DNA of 64,000 nt from Sipunculus nudus (Eukaryota; Annelida; Sipuncula; Golfingiida; Sipunculidae): NCBI GenBank assembly GCA_026874595.1, contig CM049317.1, positions 71,571,618-71,635,617 on the forward strand. Direction: 5' to 3'. Below the pieces are notes generated by a model that had not been told where the DNA came from, ran no database searches, and worked only from the letters and a program-made list of their open reading frames with translations. Of this stretch, positions 1 to 11,450 are shown piece by piece. The position numbers and the translations under genes are program-made. Each line of letters starts with the position of its first letter. Position 1 is the first letter of the stretch.

Positions 1-1817
1 AGCAGTTTCTGTGTTTATAGCTGGATAACAAAAGGTATGAACTGTAATTGAAGCTCGCATGATTCCATTCTGTTTTCTTCCTGGTATTCCCTCCAAAATA
101 TTTAATTGAATAAATGACCATGTGTTGCCACTATATATAATGCCTATGAAGACATTTGTAAATGTCCCTGTTTATATTTAAATAACCTTGAACCATAAAC
201 CTTAATAACATTCAGGGAACGAGATGGGTAAAGGTTATGACCATGCTCTATATTATACAGAAAAAAAGGTCAGACTTACGTATAAATAATTAGAAAACAA
301 AACACAAGAACTGAAAATATTTTAACTGTTATTGCTAATATTGGTAAAAAACCCTAAAAGTGCATACCATTTGTATATCCTTTTTGCTAAATTTGAAACT
401 AATAGCTAGAATTCACTTGAACCTGAGTATATATCTACAGGCTTTACTGTATAAATAAAAAATGTTCAGTATAATTCAGACTGCATTATCATCCCGTTGT
501 CTTGAAATAAATACTACTTTGGTTGCAACAGGTAAAACAAAACCCTGTTGAAAGCCTGTAAAAGGACACGGGATTGTTTGTCTGCATGATTCGACTGAAG
601 AGACTAGATAATGTGAGAAGATAGCCTCTGGAACAACAGGTATGTTCATTAAAATAAATTCATATTTTAAGGTATTATTATATCACTTTCAAACAGGAAA
701 GAAAAAACCGTGTGTACACATAACATATCCATACTCGTGCGAATATGTTTTTTGTAAGTGATGATTACAGGTTGTTACCGTTTTTGAAAGTTAAAACCAA
801 GGCCAAGTTTGGTTATTATTGTCTTATATTATTTCAGAAATCCTTAGCGCAGATAAGCTTGATGCATACTCAATGCCGGTTGAACCTTATCACTTAGTAG
901 GTAATTTATTTATCATATTTACGTAATTGCAAAAATGCACTAGCCAAACAATTAAACACAAGAAGTATGTTTATAACCATGTTACTTTTATATCCGTATA
1001 ACCTTTTTAAAACATGACATAATACGAGGGTTGTTGAAACATCTGGCCGGTGAAGGATATATTACCAAACAATAAAAAAGATACATATAATAGCGGTAAA
1101 TTAATCCCAGGGACAATTAACGCAATGAACAAATACCGAATGTTATAAATAAAGCAAAGAATACATATAGCTAACATTTAAGTTAGCTTACAAGGAAGAA
1201 TTATGAAAAATAGTTGGGTACCCATTGAACAGCCACAGCAAGCGCCTTAAGCTGTGAAAATTACATTCGCTGGACAAGCCGCTCCAAGTATAGGGTATGT
1301 ATACTACTTTATAATATGATGTAAGAAAATAATTTTGGAATTTAAAGAAAACCCTAAAGTGGTTTATTTTATCTTTGCGATGTATGTCCAGGCTTACATC
1401 CGGTCTCATATAACATAGTTGTTTTTAGATGTGACCTGTTTTGGTAGTTCCGAAATATCTTGTTTGTTGTCGAATGAGTGTCCAGTCTAATTCTCAATCA
1501 AGCCTGATCCTCTCCTGCCTAACTCTCACCGCAGGTCTCCCGACACCTCAGATCAAATATATACAGAAAATAGGAATACTTCAGTTAAATAGTGTAGCTG
1601 TGTAAGGGCGAATCTGTCATCTATGAGTAAAATTGTACCCAAAGGTTAGTGTATTTTTGGAATGAGACATATTGGAGATCCATCACAAATATGGGCGGAA
1701 GAGAAAACAATAGCTTTTGGAAGCTCAGGGAGAGTCCATTCACATAACATTTCATCAAATATTCACAGGGACATTAACTCATAAGCCCCTATAAGCCCCT
1801 ACGACCTATCGGAGGGG
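1..1817. other. Duplicated downstream flank of a preceding unit
   Basis: No convincing gene. Bases 1-560 resemble 8590-9240, 38340-38600 plus 40960-41420, and 55320-56400, which all lie downstream of lectin units. The window therefore opens inside the flank of an upstream unit. Bases 660-905 match 27725-27930. Around 1430-1560 is the 'gagtgtccagtctaat' flank block that precedes other units. The short minus ORF at 1188-1409 is not kept in other copies. Confidence 0.6.
838..900 (+). other. Conserved block with splice-like borders (possible 5' noncoding exon)
   Basis: The block follows 'tatttcag' and ends in 'cacttagtag' before 'gtaatt', so it has acceptor-like and donor-like edges 63 bases apart. 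Related blocks lie near 27872-27930, 30141-30195, 45470-45510 and 58875-58915, always upstream of a promoter-type block. The donor edge is kept at 30195 but lost at 27.9 kb. An untranslated leader exon is one reading; plain repeat conservation is the other. Confidence 0.25.
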
Positions 1818-1819
1818 AT

Positions 1820-2353
1820 GGGTCCTAATAAACAATGGTTATGAATGTTTTTTTTTTATATTTCAAATACGCCAGTGTCTGATTTCAGAATATATACAAT
1901 CGTTCATTCAAATTTATATAAGATGGATAATCCTGTATTACAACATTCATTGGTTTTTAAATACCAGCATCACGAATGTTAAGTGCTTTAGAAACGGAAG
2001 TCTGTCATTGTTTCAGGGTACTTTGGACTAAATGCTATTATTGTATCTGTGTAAAATTGCCAGGCGTTTATGGGTAAGTTGATATTGTTGTGGCAATCAC
2101 TTGTTTCATTGTCATCTGTGGGCTTCAAAAACAGCTTCATAAAGACAAATTTGATTTGCCATTAAGTAATAGCTATATAACAGGGCCATACTAAAACCAG
2201 ACGTTTTATCATTGGTCAGGAGGGTTAGATATTGCAAACGAGCTATAATATGTAATATGCCCATACATATTGGGTCTCGCATTGTATGCAATGGGGCATA
2301 TTGATTGTGCCGAAGAAGTTTTCAAGGTTTTGAATATTGTATGACTATTTCAG
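1820..2353 (+). promoter_or_regulatory. Conserved 5' block of unit A (promoter/5'UTR candidate)
   Basis: This roughly 500-base block recurs in front of signal exons. Landmarks in order are 'caatggttatga', 'taccagcatcac', 'tttccagg(a)tactt', 'tgggtaagtt', 'caaacgagctgtaatatg' and finally 'gactatttcag', an acceptor-like end at 2353. Copies are at 9768, 19740, 28795, 30895, 43260, 46520, 47580, 48835 and 59935. It probably carries the promoter and an untranslated leader exon. No convincing TATA box was fixed. Confidence 0.45.
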
Positions 2354-2431
2354 AGAACGAAATTAGAGGAGACGCTGAATAACGCACGATAAGAACAGGA
2401 GGTGTTTATTGCATTTCCGGAACAAACCACT

Positions 2432-2510
2432 ATGTTTGACGTAGCCAGAATGGGTCACGCGCGAGCGTTATATGCTTTGGTTTTTACGTGACCATTGTTT
2501 TCTGTACCAC
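2432..2510 (+). pseudogene. Unit A exon 1 remnant (signal peptide)
   Basis: It aligns with the 88-nt signal exons of C, D, E and F from 'atgtttgacgt' to 'tgtaccac'. It is 79 nt long, reaches a TGA at 2489-2491, and the donor following it is GTTAGC rather than GTAAGC. Confidence 0.6.
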
Positions 2511-2946
2511 GTTAGCAGTTTTTGTTAAGTCAGGGGCTATACTATGACACATAATTCCTATGATGCGGTGATTCTGTGTTCAACCCCTTACCCTGTATTC
2601 TAATTTACGTAAGGTATATCGCTTATAACTTGTTGAGTATTATCTATCATACATGATCTGAAAATGTGAATAAATTTGTTATGTTGACCGCTGCTACCCC
2701 TTGTATTTTAATAAAACGGATATGTTAAAATATGGTATGGCTATGTGAATGTTTCCTGTGATAAAATCATCTTGAATTGTTTCGTAATACCGGGGTTGTA
2801 TAAATTATTTTATATAAACTTCACAACATATAAGATCACATTCTATTGAAAAGAAATGTTATTTCTAGGATGATACCTTATTTCACGTAAATGTTAATTT
2901 TACCATCCTATAATTTTAGGTAGAATTGGAATGTGCTCTCATGTAG

Positions 2947-3045
2947 AGCTGGTCAAGATATATCGATTAACTATTGCTGGTATGATCTGCTTAATTGGAA
3001 CACTGAGCTTGTACTGACTGTGGTATTTAAATGGACATTAGGCAG
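2947..3045 (+). pseudogene. Unit A TM exon, one base short
   Basis: Begins after 'tgtag' and ends before 'gtaaat', like the 100-nt exon of unit B. It reads ELVKIYRLTIAGMICLIGTL, the start of a hydrophobic segment. It is 99 nt long; the missing base near 3008 shifts the frame to a TGA. Unlike B, the stem codon just before the helix is not a stop. Confidence 0.6.
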
Positions 3046-3180
3046 GTAAATCCCTCCAGTACTCAAAAGTTGTTTTTATTATTAATATATATTTTGAAAT
3101 CAATTAGCTGATTCGTTTATACATTTAATTTGTTGTAAATATTTTATTTTAATAGTTGAAATTATTCTGTCCCTCCCTCT

Positions 3181-3261
3181 TCCAAAATAAAGAAAGTACA
3201 AGAAACATAGGAGAGACAGCTGTAATCCTTTTAACTTTCCATCCGGGAAAACAGAGTCGCA
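3181..3261 (+). pseudogene. Unit A cytoplasmic-tail remnant
   Basis: Matches the last third of the unit B tail exon ('gagagacag(c/t)tgtaatcc' to 'caacaa'). The upstream part with the tyrosine and proline motifs is gone. The sequence after it aligns with the 3' untranslated region of unit B, so the 157-codon open stretch at 3269-3742 is not treated as a gene. Confidence 0.5.
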
Positions 3262-5540
3262 ACAAAAAGTGGAGGCACTGAAAAAGATAACAGAAGCTAA
3301 CATAGGTTTAAGTGCCGTTCCCTGTGGTCTGTACAAACGAGTTCCTTCTGTATACGAGATACCTCAAACTTTGCGTTGTACCTCAACAAAATATTATGAA
3401 TGCTCCGATATAAATATAACAGGGGCCCAGTCCAGTAGTACTAGCGCAAATGACATCATTTCCTTCGTATCTTCTGACGGATTTTATTTGTGTATACATA
3501 TTTTATTTGATGAATGGAGTTATGTTCTTATCCATTTTTCTTCCAACACTGCCTATGTAACGTCCTTGAAGGAGAGACCAACGGGCTCTAAATGGCAGTT
3601 TCTATGGAATGTTGATGGAGATAAACATACAAAAAAAGACATTTGTATTACCTTATCAGAATTTTGTTTATTTAGGCTAATAAAGGCCCTGGTAATTGAT
3701 TGTCTTGAGACCTTGGAGTTGGTCTCGGAGGTTTTAATCTAGGTTTGATGAGCTTGTGTTTTATAGGCTTGTAGGAATAGAAGCAGGAGATGACTCAGAG
3801 ACCATTCTTAAACAAACGGACGTCTCCAGACTTTAATTTTCGACATTCGGATGGCAGGCTGCCGCTACGGTCTGCCCAATATCTAAGAATTTGTCCCTGC
3901 TAACAATGCTAATGTAATACATACATATATACACTTATACACACATATTGGGGGTCTATATAAATGTAGAGTAGGGGTAAATTCGTGTCTTTTTTAGAGT
4001 TTCGGATAATATCGCCATGTATATCTAGATCGCCATACAACCACCACGCCTTTGATAAACATCCTGTTTGTAGTACTAAATACATATATTTGATGGATAA
4101 TTATGATGGGTCAAGAGTGGCAAATTGTATATCATGAAGACTATAACTGTTTGTATTTGATACTGTTATCGTTTAGGTAGGCAACTGTTGGTGCTGATTA
4201 ACCTGGATACACGCAGATGCACACACATCATGAACTACGCACTATATTGTTTTTTATTTGTATCATCTTCTAGGGATTGCCGTATAAAGACTGGTATAAC
4301 ATGTATATAGAAAATGAGATCAATATAAAAGGCTTCATTATAATTCAGACCGTATTATAATACCTTTATCCTGCAGACCAGGGCTCTCTTGATTAGAATT
4401 CACAGAACAAAATGAAATCCATCATACTTGTTCTAAAACTGATAGATGATATCGTGCAAATATACTGTGCGTAGCAGTTAATGCGAATTCATATACAACT
4501 GCTAAAGTGCGACGAGTGAATATGCTTGTGTTTACATTACTATTATTTATTCATGCATTGCTCGGACACTTCCTTTGTTTGTAATTTGTTACAAACTTAC
4601 TTGATTTGCTGAACGTGCTGTTTTTATGCGATAGGCAGGTCTACTTATGACCGCATGCAGAGGCTATATATGCGGGGATCTGTCGATTTTCCATACTAAT
4701 CCCTTGGCCTCTTTAATCTCTTGCACATAGCTCAGCACAATGCGCACTGATCAACCATTCGTCTTGCTACTATAATGCTCAGAGAAAACAGTTTGTCGAA
4801 AATACAAGGTATCAAATAGCAGTCGTAAGATCGCAGAACAGACCTGCGCCGTAGCAAGTGGTAAGCATCCACTGGTTTTGCTAACATCATGCACAGAGCG
4901 GTAGATATGCGCAATGTACGTGGTAACAAAAAATCAGTCAGATTGTTAATGAATGTGCAAGTCCAATCACCACTCACCCTAAAATTACCAGACCGATTCT
5001 ATTTTAATGTCGTGCACACGGCTGAGACTAATCTCATGGTTGGAATCATTTACAGAAATCGTTCGACAAAGATAAATTATAACGTGGTGTTGGAAAGGAC
5101 GCGTATGGTTAATATAGCCAGTGATTTCTAGTTTAGATTTATTTTGGCAGTAGTTTCAGTATAAATCTAACTATCAAGCCTCCTCCGCCCCTCGGCACTC
5201 TTAACGCAGTGGTTACATAAACGTGATACCACGCCCTCCTCAGTCTGATTACAATGATTGGCTTGTGCCAGGATAGTGAAAAACACGAAAATCCTGCTTC
5301 ACAAAGCAGTAGTTAAACCGAAGGAGATCTGTAACGAATGTAGTGTATAGGGAGTTTACGACCACCATCAGCCCCAACATCTCCCAAATTAGCCCCAGGT
5401 CTTTTGAGCCCACAACCCAATTAAATATTTAAATAAATGAGTGTTTTGAATTCAGAGAGTCATTCCAAACAATTGTGTCTCCAGATAATGGCCAGACATA
5501 AAATCATCGACCCCCATAAGCCTTTCCTGTTTACGGGTGA
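3262..5540. other. Intergenic: 3'UTR-like sequence and repeated flanks
   Basis: Bases 3270-3450 align with the sequence after the unit B stop (13210-13400). Bases 3870-4250 are a third copy of the block duplicated at 13800-14180 and 14560-14930. Bases 4260-4640 resemble 41250-41590. Bases 4700-5130 appear only once in the window; overlapping short ORFs on both strands there have no support. Bases 5150-5400 are the flank that precedes 5' blocks. Confidence 0.5.
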
Positions 5541-5544
5541 GGGT

Positions 5545-5900
5545 TAACAAAAATTGATATGAAAGGTTATTATATTTCTCATGAGCCAGTATCTGGTTTG
5601 CTCATTACATATATAATTGTTCATTCATAATTATATAATTGGATAACGTTGAATAGTACGATTCGATGGTTTTTACACTCCAGCATCACAACAGTGTATA
5701 TTTTAAAGGTGGATGTCTCTAATTATTTCCAGGATATTTGAGAGTATACCCTGATTCTAGATCTGTACATAATTATATATAAATATTGGTTTAGCAGGTT
5801 GCTTGGTCAGATAATTCAGGTCGTCGTATTTGTTTTTTATTATTTTCTTCCGTGGCCAATCTGCACCTCACAAACTGCTCAATGAAGATTTCTTTGAGTT
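5545..5900 (+). promoter_or_regulatory. Truncated copy of the conserved 5' block
   Basis: Shares the 'aaaggttattatatttctcat', 'acaattgttcattcataa', 'ttttacactccagcatcac' and 'tttccaggata' landmarks with other 5' blocks. It stops resembling them after about 5900 and is separated from the orphan signal exon at 6652 by a tandem-repeat insertion. Confidence 0.4.
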
Positions 5901-6076
5901 GCCATCCAGTAATTCAACAAGACAATCCTCGCTACTGCGAAAAGTTGTCGTTTTATCAGGATGTGGGGTGTTAAATCTTAACAAGGAGGTGTCATATGAA
6001 CACGTAGATGCGTGACGATTTTGTTGTTCTGGCACAGATAATGTATTGAGTTACAGCTGTTTCGTGGTTATTGTTC

Positions 6077-6560
6077 CCCGCCGTCGCCGAAGGGCCTCTG
6101 GCTGGGACATAGAAATGTTGAGGGTCCGTACGTCTTTCCGTCTGTCCATGACAAATAAGTTAACGCAGATACTAAATTTGCAGAATTGATGCATCTTACC
6201 AAGGCTAGGTTAAAGTCGAACATGGACGACCTGAACGCATTTTTCAAGATCACAGCTGCGATAATGCTAAAATGACGTTAACGTAATGACTCAAAAAGAA
6301 TTTGAGGTACAGTTACCAAATTTGCAGCATTGATGCACCTTACAAGGGCTACAACAATGGAATATGGATGACCTTGACGCAGTTTTCAAGGTCACATGGG
6401 CGATTACAATAAAATGATGTTAACGCAATTACTCAAAATGAATTTAGGTGCGGTCACCTAACTTGCAGCTTTGATGTACCTCATGACAGGCTTGGTCAAG
6501 TTCGAATATGGATGACCTTGATGCAGTTTTCAAGGTCAAAGTAGTTATCTTGGTAGGTGA
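6077..6560. repeat. Tandem repeat, about three copies of ~160 bp, with GC-rich head
   Basis: The head at 6077-6150 contains 'ccccgccgtcgccgaagg' and a 'cgtctttccgtctgtcc' run. Three diverged copies follow, each carrying 'aatttgcag(a/c)(a/t)ttgatg' and 'gatgaccttga(c/t)gcagtt' then 'ttcaaggtca'. The GC-rich head plus short tandem core resembles pearl-type Helitron-like elements of bivalves. No 3' hairpin or CTAG-type end was found, so it is probably truncated. Confidence 0.45.
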
Positions 6561-6651
6561 CATTTATCTCAAATTTCAAACAGTCATTCACAACTTTTTT
6601 CCATCCATTTCCACAACAGGCGGAAGACAGACAGGTCTGTTCCACAGATCA

Positions 6652-6718
6652 ATGTGGTACCTGCTGCGGTTCTATATTCTGGTAATACATCTCAAGTCGC
6701 AAGTATCATGTGTACCAT
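6652..6718 (+). pseudogene. Orphan signal-peptide exon
   Basis: Aligns with signal exons of D, E and F over 'gctgc(g/t)gttctatat' and 'tcatgtgtacca', and is followed by an intact GTAAGC donor in phase 1. It reads as Met plus 21 residues: charged start, hydrophobic LLRFYILVIHL, then VSCVP. The first third of the family exon is missing, so the Met is a new one. No exons 2-5 follow before unit B. Confidence 0.55.
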
Positions 6719-6739
6719 GTAAGCAGTTTTTGCGTAACA

Positions 6740-9700
6740 TTCACTTATTTATAGACGATTAACAACACCGAATAAAAGAAAACCTTACTCTCTGCCCTTA
6801 TTCATGAAGTCCATTCTGTGTATTACTGAATTACTGAGTAAACGTTATTCTTATCCAAAGTGAATGACTGAATTTCTAACGAGGACCAACGCCTACCTCT
6901 GATAGGATTTGTCATCACGGTACCATTGTCTAGATAACAGTCGTAACGTGAGACGTCATCACGGCATATTGAACCTAAAAATAACAATGCTTCTTATATA
7001 TCAATTTCTTTCTCTTTATCTATTCGTAAAGAAACTCATTTTATTTATTATTTCATAAAGACATACATTTCTTACTCCGCAGATATTCTTTAAAATCACG
7101 TCATTTTTTAAAATAAAACTTTAACCACGTAAACTCTTCAGGGTTCCTGATTTAGACACAGCCCCAGTAATTTGTAACTTGATAATTATGAACGTTATTT
7201 GGAACTGCATCTTCTGTCTTAGGAGAAGAAACTAGTGAGCAATTATAGGGATAGCTCGGATAAAAGGGCAGTTTTAGCAACCAGCGTGGGCACATATTAA
7301 GCTGGGAGAGCGCCGTTTTGGGAGGCTAGCCCTCTCCCAATGTATGTCACTTTTTTAAAATTATTTTTAATCGGGTTAAAACTATATCATCACCTTATAT
7401 ACTATACCTTTACACACTACCCTAACCCTTTATACACTACAACGTTTAAAATAAAGTCAATGAAATAAAAATATCAGGTGCAAATCTAATCAAGTATGAC
7501 TAATGTTGTGCCCAATGTTCAGCTTTTGAAAACAAGCCATATTTCAGATGTTCCGCGAATATGGGTAGATGTGGGTGATTATTGAGGTTCGGCTATAGAG
7601 ATTACTATCTCGTAAATTATGCCAGGGTCCGAACTATTTATCAAGTAAACTAACTGCTACTGAGCAAATGATCAGTATTTAAAATCAGACATATTGAAGA
7701 TCTAGCAGAAACAAGAGCAGAAGAAAGGATATAAAAAGGAAGGGAAGGGGGATCGACGGTTTTTTTTACTCTGGAACATAATTAAGCCCATATACTAAAA
7801 ATCGATTTATTGCTCTGTTGTCAATTAGTTCAACTGATTTATATGTTCAGTCGGAATATAAATGTAAATGTAACTTGCACTATAATCTTTATTCAGTGTA
7901 CTTACTTTAGAATATATTTCCTGAAGTCATGGTTAAAAGTTGACAGATATTTGATAAAAAAAATATCCTTTTCTTTATCATCATTATCCCCTTGTATGGT
8001 GGCTAAAAAATATTATATTCATGTCAAAATATTTCAGATCAAATACTGATCACATTCATAAATGTAATTGTAACATTATGTAGATTGAAACTAGAAGTGT
8101 GTCAATATAAATCGATCATTTAGATGATTGGTTGTTTTCTTTCATAATCGATCAAATCGATTCCATTTTGCATAAGCGATCATGATTGAAGATGTATGCA
8201 CATCCAAAGAATTCAGATTATCACGATTAAATATTCAAATGCTGTCACAGATATATAAAAGACCGGGCAATAAACAGCGAACAGCCCGATTCCTACCATT
8301 AATTGAAAATATTTGAACGCTCCTATTTCCTTTCGGATCAACAAAGTTCTAAATTGTTGATGAGTGATTCTGACACACTTATAAAAAGACAGCACGCGTG
8401 AATTTCGTCTGTCAGGCGTTCATAGGAAATATAACTACTTACCAGATTGAACAGCGTTATAACTTTTCGCTTCACAGTGTCTAGTAGACGTTTGCTAATT
8501 GTAGTCCTTATATTTTACAGCATCTTCTCTTTCCTGTTGGTTTTCATGTTAGGCTATGTAATCATCATCTACATACTTATGCGGAATACAATGTGTTTAT
8601 AGTGGAATAAAAAAACGTAAAAATTGCAGTTGCCGCTCACATGATTCCATTTAGCCTTCTTCCTGGTATTGACTTCCAAATATTAAATTAAATATGTCAC
8701 CATTTGATTCAACTATTTGGCAATAATTATTACTATTTTAGGACCATACATAATATAATGGATAAACTAAGCATGCTGCATACAAGGAAAAATACAGGCT
8801 AATGTAAATTTTACACCTGCTTGTGCATGAAATGTAGCTCCAATTGGCTACAAACATTATTCTGGGAATTATTTTGGGAAAGGCAAAGATGCAGCAAAGA
8901 GTTAATGTTACGTATAAATATAAAGAAATTTGTAAATAACCCTGGTTTTAATACTACATTTGAATAATCACTTGCATGGGATGGTTATATGCTATATGCT
9001 ATCAAGCCGGATGAAAAAATAACCACTAGAGGCCACTTATTCCTGAGTGTATAGCAACAGTCCTTGCAGTATTAATAAAAGTGTGTTCAGTATAAAACTG
9101 AATGCATTATACTGAATGTAATTCCGTTTTCCTGAGAGGCATACCTTGGATTCGAATCGCAGTACAAAACGAAATGCATCATAATTGTTCTAAAACTGAT
9201 AATTGATAACGTGCAAATCTCTAATTCTTTCCGAGCAATTAATCAATGTGACATCGACAGCTCAACATAGACAGATAAAAACCTGTTAGTAGATTTGTCT
9301 CACTTTCCATATATACAAATGACCTGGTGTTAGGAGTCAAGGGTATTTCTTAAATGACAAGTTATAATTAGTTTGCGAGCTGTTTGGCAGTCCCGAAATG
9401 ACTTGGTTCTAATCGAATGAGTGGCCCATATAAATCTCAATCAACCCCCCCCCCCCCTCCACCACTTCCCGCTCCCTCACCTCAGGTCACCCCACCCCCA
9501 CCCCCTCCAAGTTATCCGCAAATGTATAGAGTAACAGTAATAGCTCAGACAGGCTGTGCAGTTGTGTAGGGACGATTCTGTCACCTTTGAGTAAAATTGA
9601 GCTCAAAGATCAGTTTGTTTACAATAAGCCATAGAGCGAGATCAATTATAAATACGGGCGGAAGAAAGAAAAAGGGAAAAATAGCGTTTTGAAATTCAGA

Positions 9701-9767
9701 GAGATCATGAGCAAAACAATTGACCCAAATAAGCTTCTCCTGCCTACGTCGGGGAGGGGGGTCTGAA
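6740..9767. other. Duplicated downstream flank without a convincing gene
   Basis: Bases 6900-7200 resemble 36290-36500 and 27370-27480, the surroundings of the unknown ORF at 36.7 kb, here degraded. Bases 7500-8620 match 37140-38360 and 54360-55340. Bases 8600-9240 match 38360-38560, then 40960-41420. Bases 9360-9520, with a C-rich run near 9445, are the pre-promoter flank also seen at 1430, 45060 and 58500. Short ORFs at 7810-8049 and 8213-8395 change frame between copies. Confidence 0.5.
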
Positions 9768-10281
9768 TAAACAATGGTTATGAAAGTCTATTATATTTCT
9801 AATCCATAATCTGATTTGTTCAAAACATATACAATTGTTCATTCATAAGTATATATTATGGATAATGTTTTATTAGATCATTCATTGGGTTTTACATACC
9901 AGCATCATATATGTTATGAACTTTGAACTTTAGAAGCGGATGGTCTCTCATTATTTCCAGGATACTTGAGAGTAGAGGCTGATCTTGTGTCTGTTACTAT
10001 TATCAGGCGTTGGTGGGTAAGTTAACTTTGTTGTGGCGATCATTTTCTTCCGTGAGTTTCCCAAACGGCTTCATGGAGATACATTTAAGTTGCCATCCGG
10101 TAGTACTCCGGGCATCCTACTAACACCAGTCGTATGATCAGACGTCTGGAAGGTTAAACATTGCAAACGAGCTGTAATATGTAATACGCCCATAACAGAT
10201 TGTCGAGCATTTTTTCCGATGAGGCTTTTTGATTATGCCAATCCAGCTTTCGAGGGTTTGCAACTCATCTGACTATTTCAG
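9768..10281 (+). promoter_or_regulatory. Conserved 5' block of unit B
   Basis: Full set of landmarks: 'caatggttatga', 'cataccagcatcat', 'tttccaggatacttgagagta', 'tgggtaagtt' and 'caaacgagctgtaatatg', ending at the 'gactatttcag' acceptor-like site at 10281. The unit B signal exon starts 78 bases further on. Confidence 0.45.
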
Positions 10282-10358
10282 ACATATTATTTCAGATATA
10301 TTTGGGGACGACTCTGAATGGCATGCAATACATGAAGGAGGTTCTCGTACAAACTACA

Positions 10359-10446
10359 ATGCCTGATGTCACCAGAAAGCGTCATGTGCCGTCGCTCTGT
10401 GTAATGGTGTTGCTACGTCTCACGTAGGACGTTTCCTGTGTACCAC
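10359..10446 (+). pseudogene. Unit B exon 1 (signal), nonsense and donor loss
   Basis: The 88-nt length matches C-F. It begins MPDVTRKRHVP and has a hydrophobic core. TAG at 10425-10427 sits where D-F have TGG (Trp). The expected donor GTAAGC reads ATAAGC at 10447. Either lesion alone would disable it. Confidence 0.7.
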
Positions 10447-10905
10447 ATAAGCAGATTTTGTCATATCACGAGTTCTCTTGAATTATACTTTGATACATGA
10501 TTAGGCGAGTTCAAAGTCCCCTTACCCTATTATCTAATTGAGGTAATTTATAAATATCGCTTATAGCTCATTAACCATCATTTATCCTGTTCTGAAAGAA
10601 TGAATACATTTGTTATCTCGAACACTACTGTCCTTTTTATTTTATACAGACGGGTATGTTTAATTATGATATGTGTTTGTCCACGGTACAAACCACACCA
10701 CTAGCCATCGGACAGTTTTTACCTGATCAGTGCAAAAGATTGTTTAGGAACTCCGACGGAGTAAATAAGTCAGGTATTACTTAAAGATCTCGTCTTCTAC
10801 CTTTTTTTTTGAAAAAAAACACAAAAACGCTTTTCGGCCTTCACAGGTCCAGCGGACGGAGCTACGGGATGGATAAGTCAATTCCAATTAATCCGAAGCT
10901 AACGC

Positions 10906-10908
<3 letters not shown>

Positions 10909-10945
<37 letters not shown>
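10909..10945. repeat. (AT)n microsatellite at the lost exon 2 site
   Basis: A pure AT run lies between sequence matching the pre-exon-2 intron ('agcggacggagctac') and sequence matching the intron after exon 2 of unit C ('accttcc...'). It marks the breakpoint of the exon 2 deletion. Confidence 0.85.
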
Positions 10946-10949
<4 letters not shown>

Positions 10950-11073
10950 CCTTACCTGTTATTTATCCAGGCCCACCTCACCACAAAATTCCATAAAAAG
11001 CCCAAAAAGCATTTTGAGATAAGGTATGAACTTTATCTTATAATTTTTATGTTTTCTTTTTCTCAATTTTTAG

Positions 11074-11196
11074 CCGTAGCACCAACCGGAGGAAGGGAAA
11101 ATACATACTGTAGTATTATAGATATCAAAGACGAATCTGTAATGAAGATAAGTTGCCGGTACAGCCAACCGACCATGTTTCTTTGTGAATATAAAG
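11074..11196 (+). pseudogene. Unit B exon 3 (CTLD1 C-terminal half)
   Basis: Starts after 'tttttag' and ends before GTAAGA; 123 nt, open, phase 1 at both ends. It encodes the C-terminal CTLD strands with conserved cysteines (YCSII, ISCRYSQPTM, FLCEYK). The Ca-binding Glu-Pro-Asn of classical lectins is replaced by Ala-Pro-Thr, and no Trp-Asn-Asp is present. Its partner exon 2 is missing. Confidence 0.7.
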
Positions 11197-11450
11197 GTAA
11201 GACTCCCCTATTTATGATTTTACATTATTAATCTTTTGCAGATATTTTTAACATATTTTTCTGATAATGAATAATTACGACAGAAACATTGACATTTGAA
11301 GAAAGAAAACACTTTTCTCTGTTCTGTATCATGCAAAAATTAACAAATCTTCATATGCTTGCTGACTTTTTTATTTAAAATGATGTTGATTGAAATAGGG
11401 ATACAAATGCAAAAATTAGTTGCCCTGATTTGCAAACATATGTGTTAAAG

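Larger units (their letters stand above)
2432..3261 (+). pseudogene. Unit A: gutted dual-CTLD receptor pseudogene
   Basis: Remnant of the two-CTLD membrane lectin gene repeated through the window. Only the signal exon (2432-2510), the TM exon (2947-3045) and the end of the cytoplasmic-tail exon (3181-3261) can be aligned with unit B. Exons 2-5, which form both lectin domains, are absent from the 436 bases between signal and TM exons. The signal exon has a stop and a changed donor, and the TM exon lacks one base. A single internal deletion is the simplest explanation. The unit cannot encode a lectin. Confidence 0.7.

Noticed and set aside
3269-3742. 157-codon plus-strand ORF, the longest in the window
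   Set aside because: It lies in the 3' untranslated-like region of unit A, and the homologous sequence after unit B (13210-13500) is full of stops and indels. No recognisable domain.
9140-9180. 'ggattcgaatcgca' as a possible tRNA T-arm
   Set aside because: No matching acceptor, D or anticodon arms nearby, and the paralogous copies (41330, 56310) do not preserve it.
10809-11231. 140-codon ORF running through the AT tract
   Set aside because: The YIYIYI stretch is microsatellite and the true content is exon 3 (11074-11196) joined to intron sequence on both sides.
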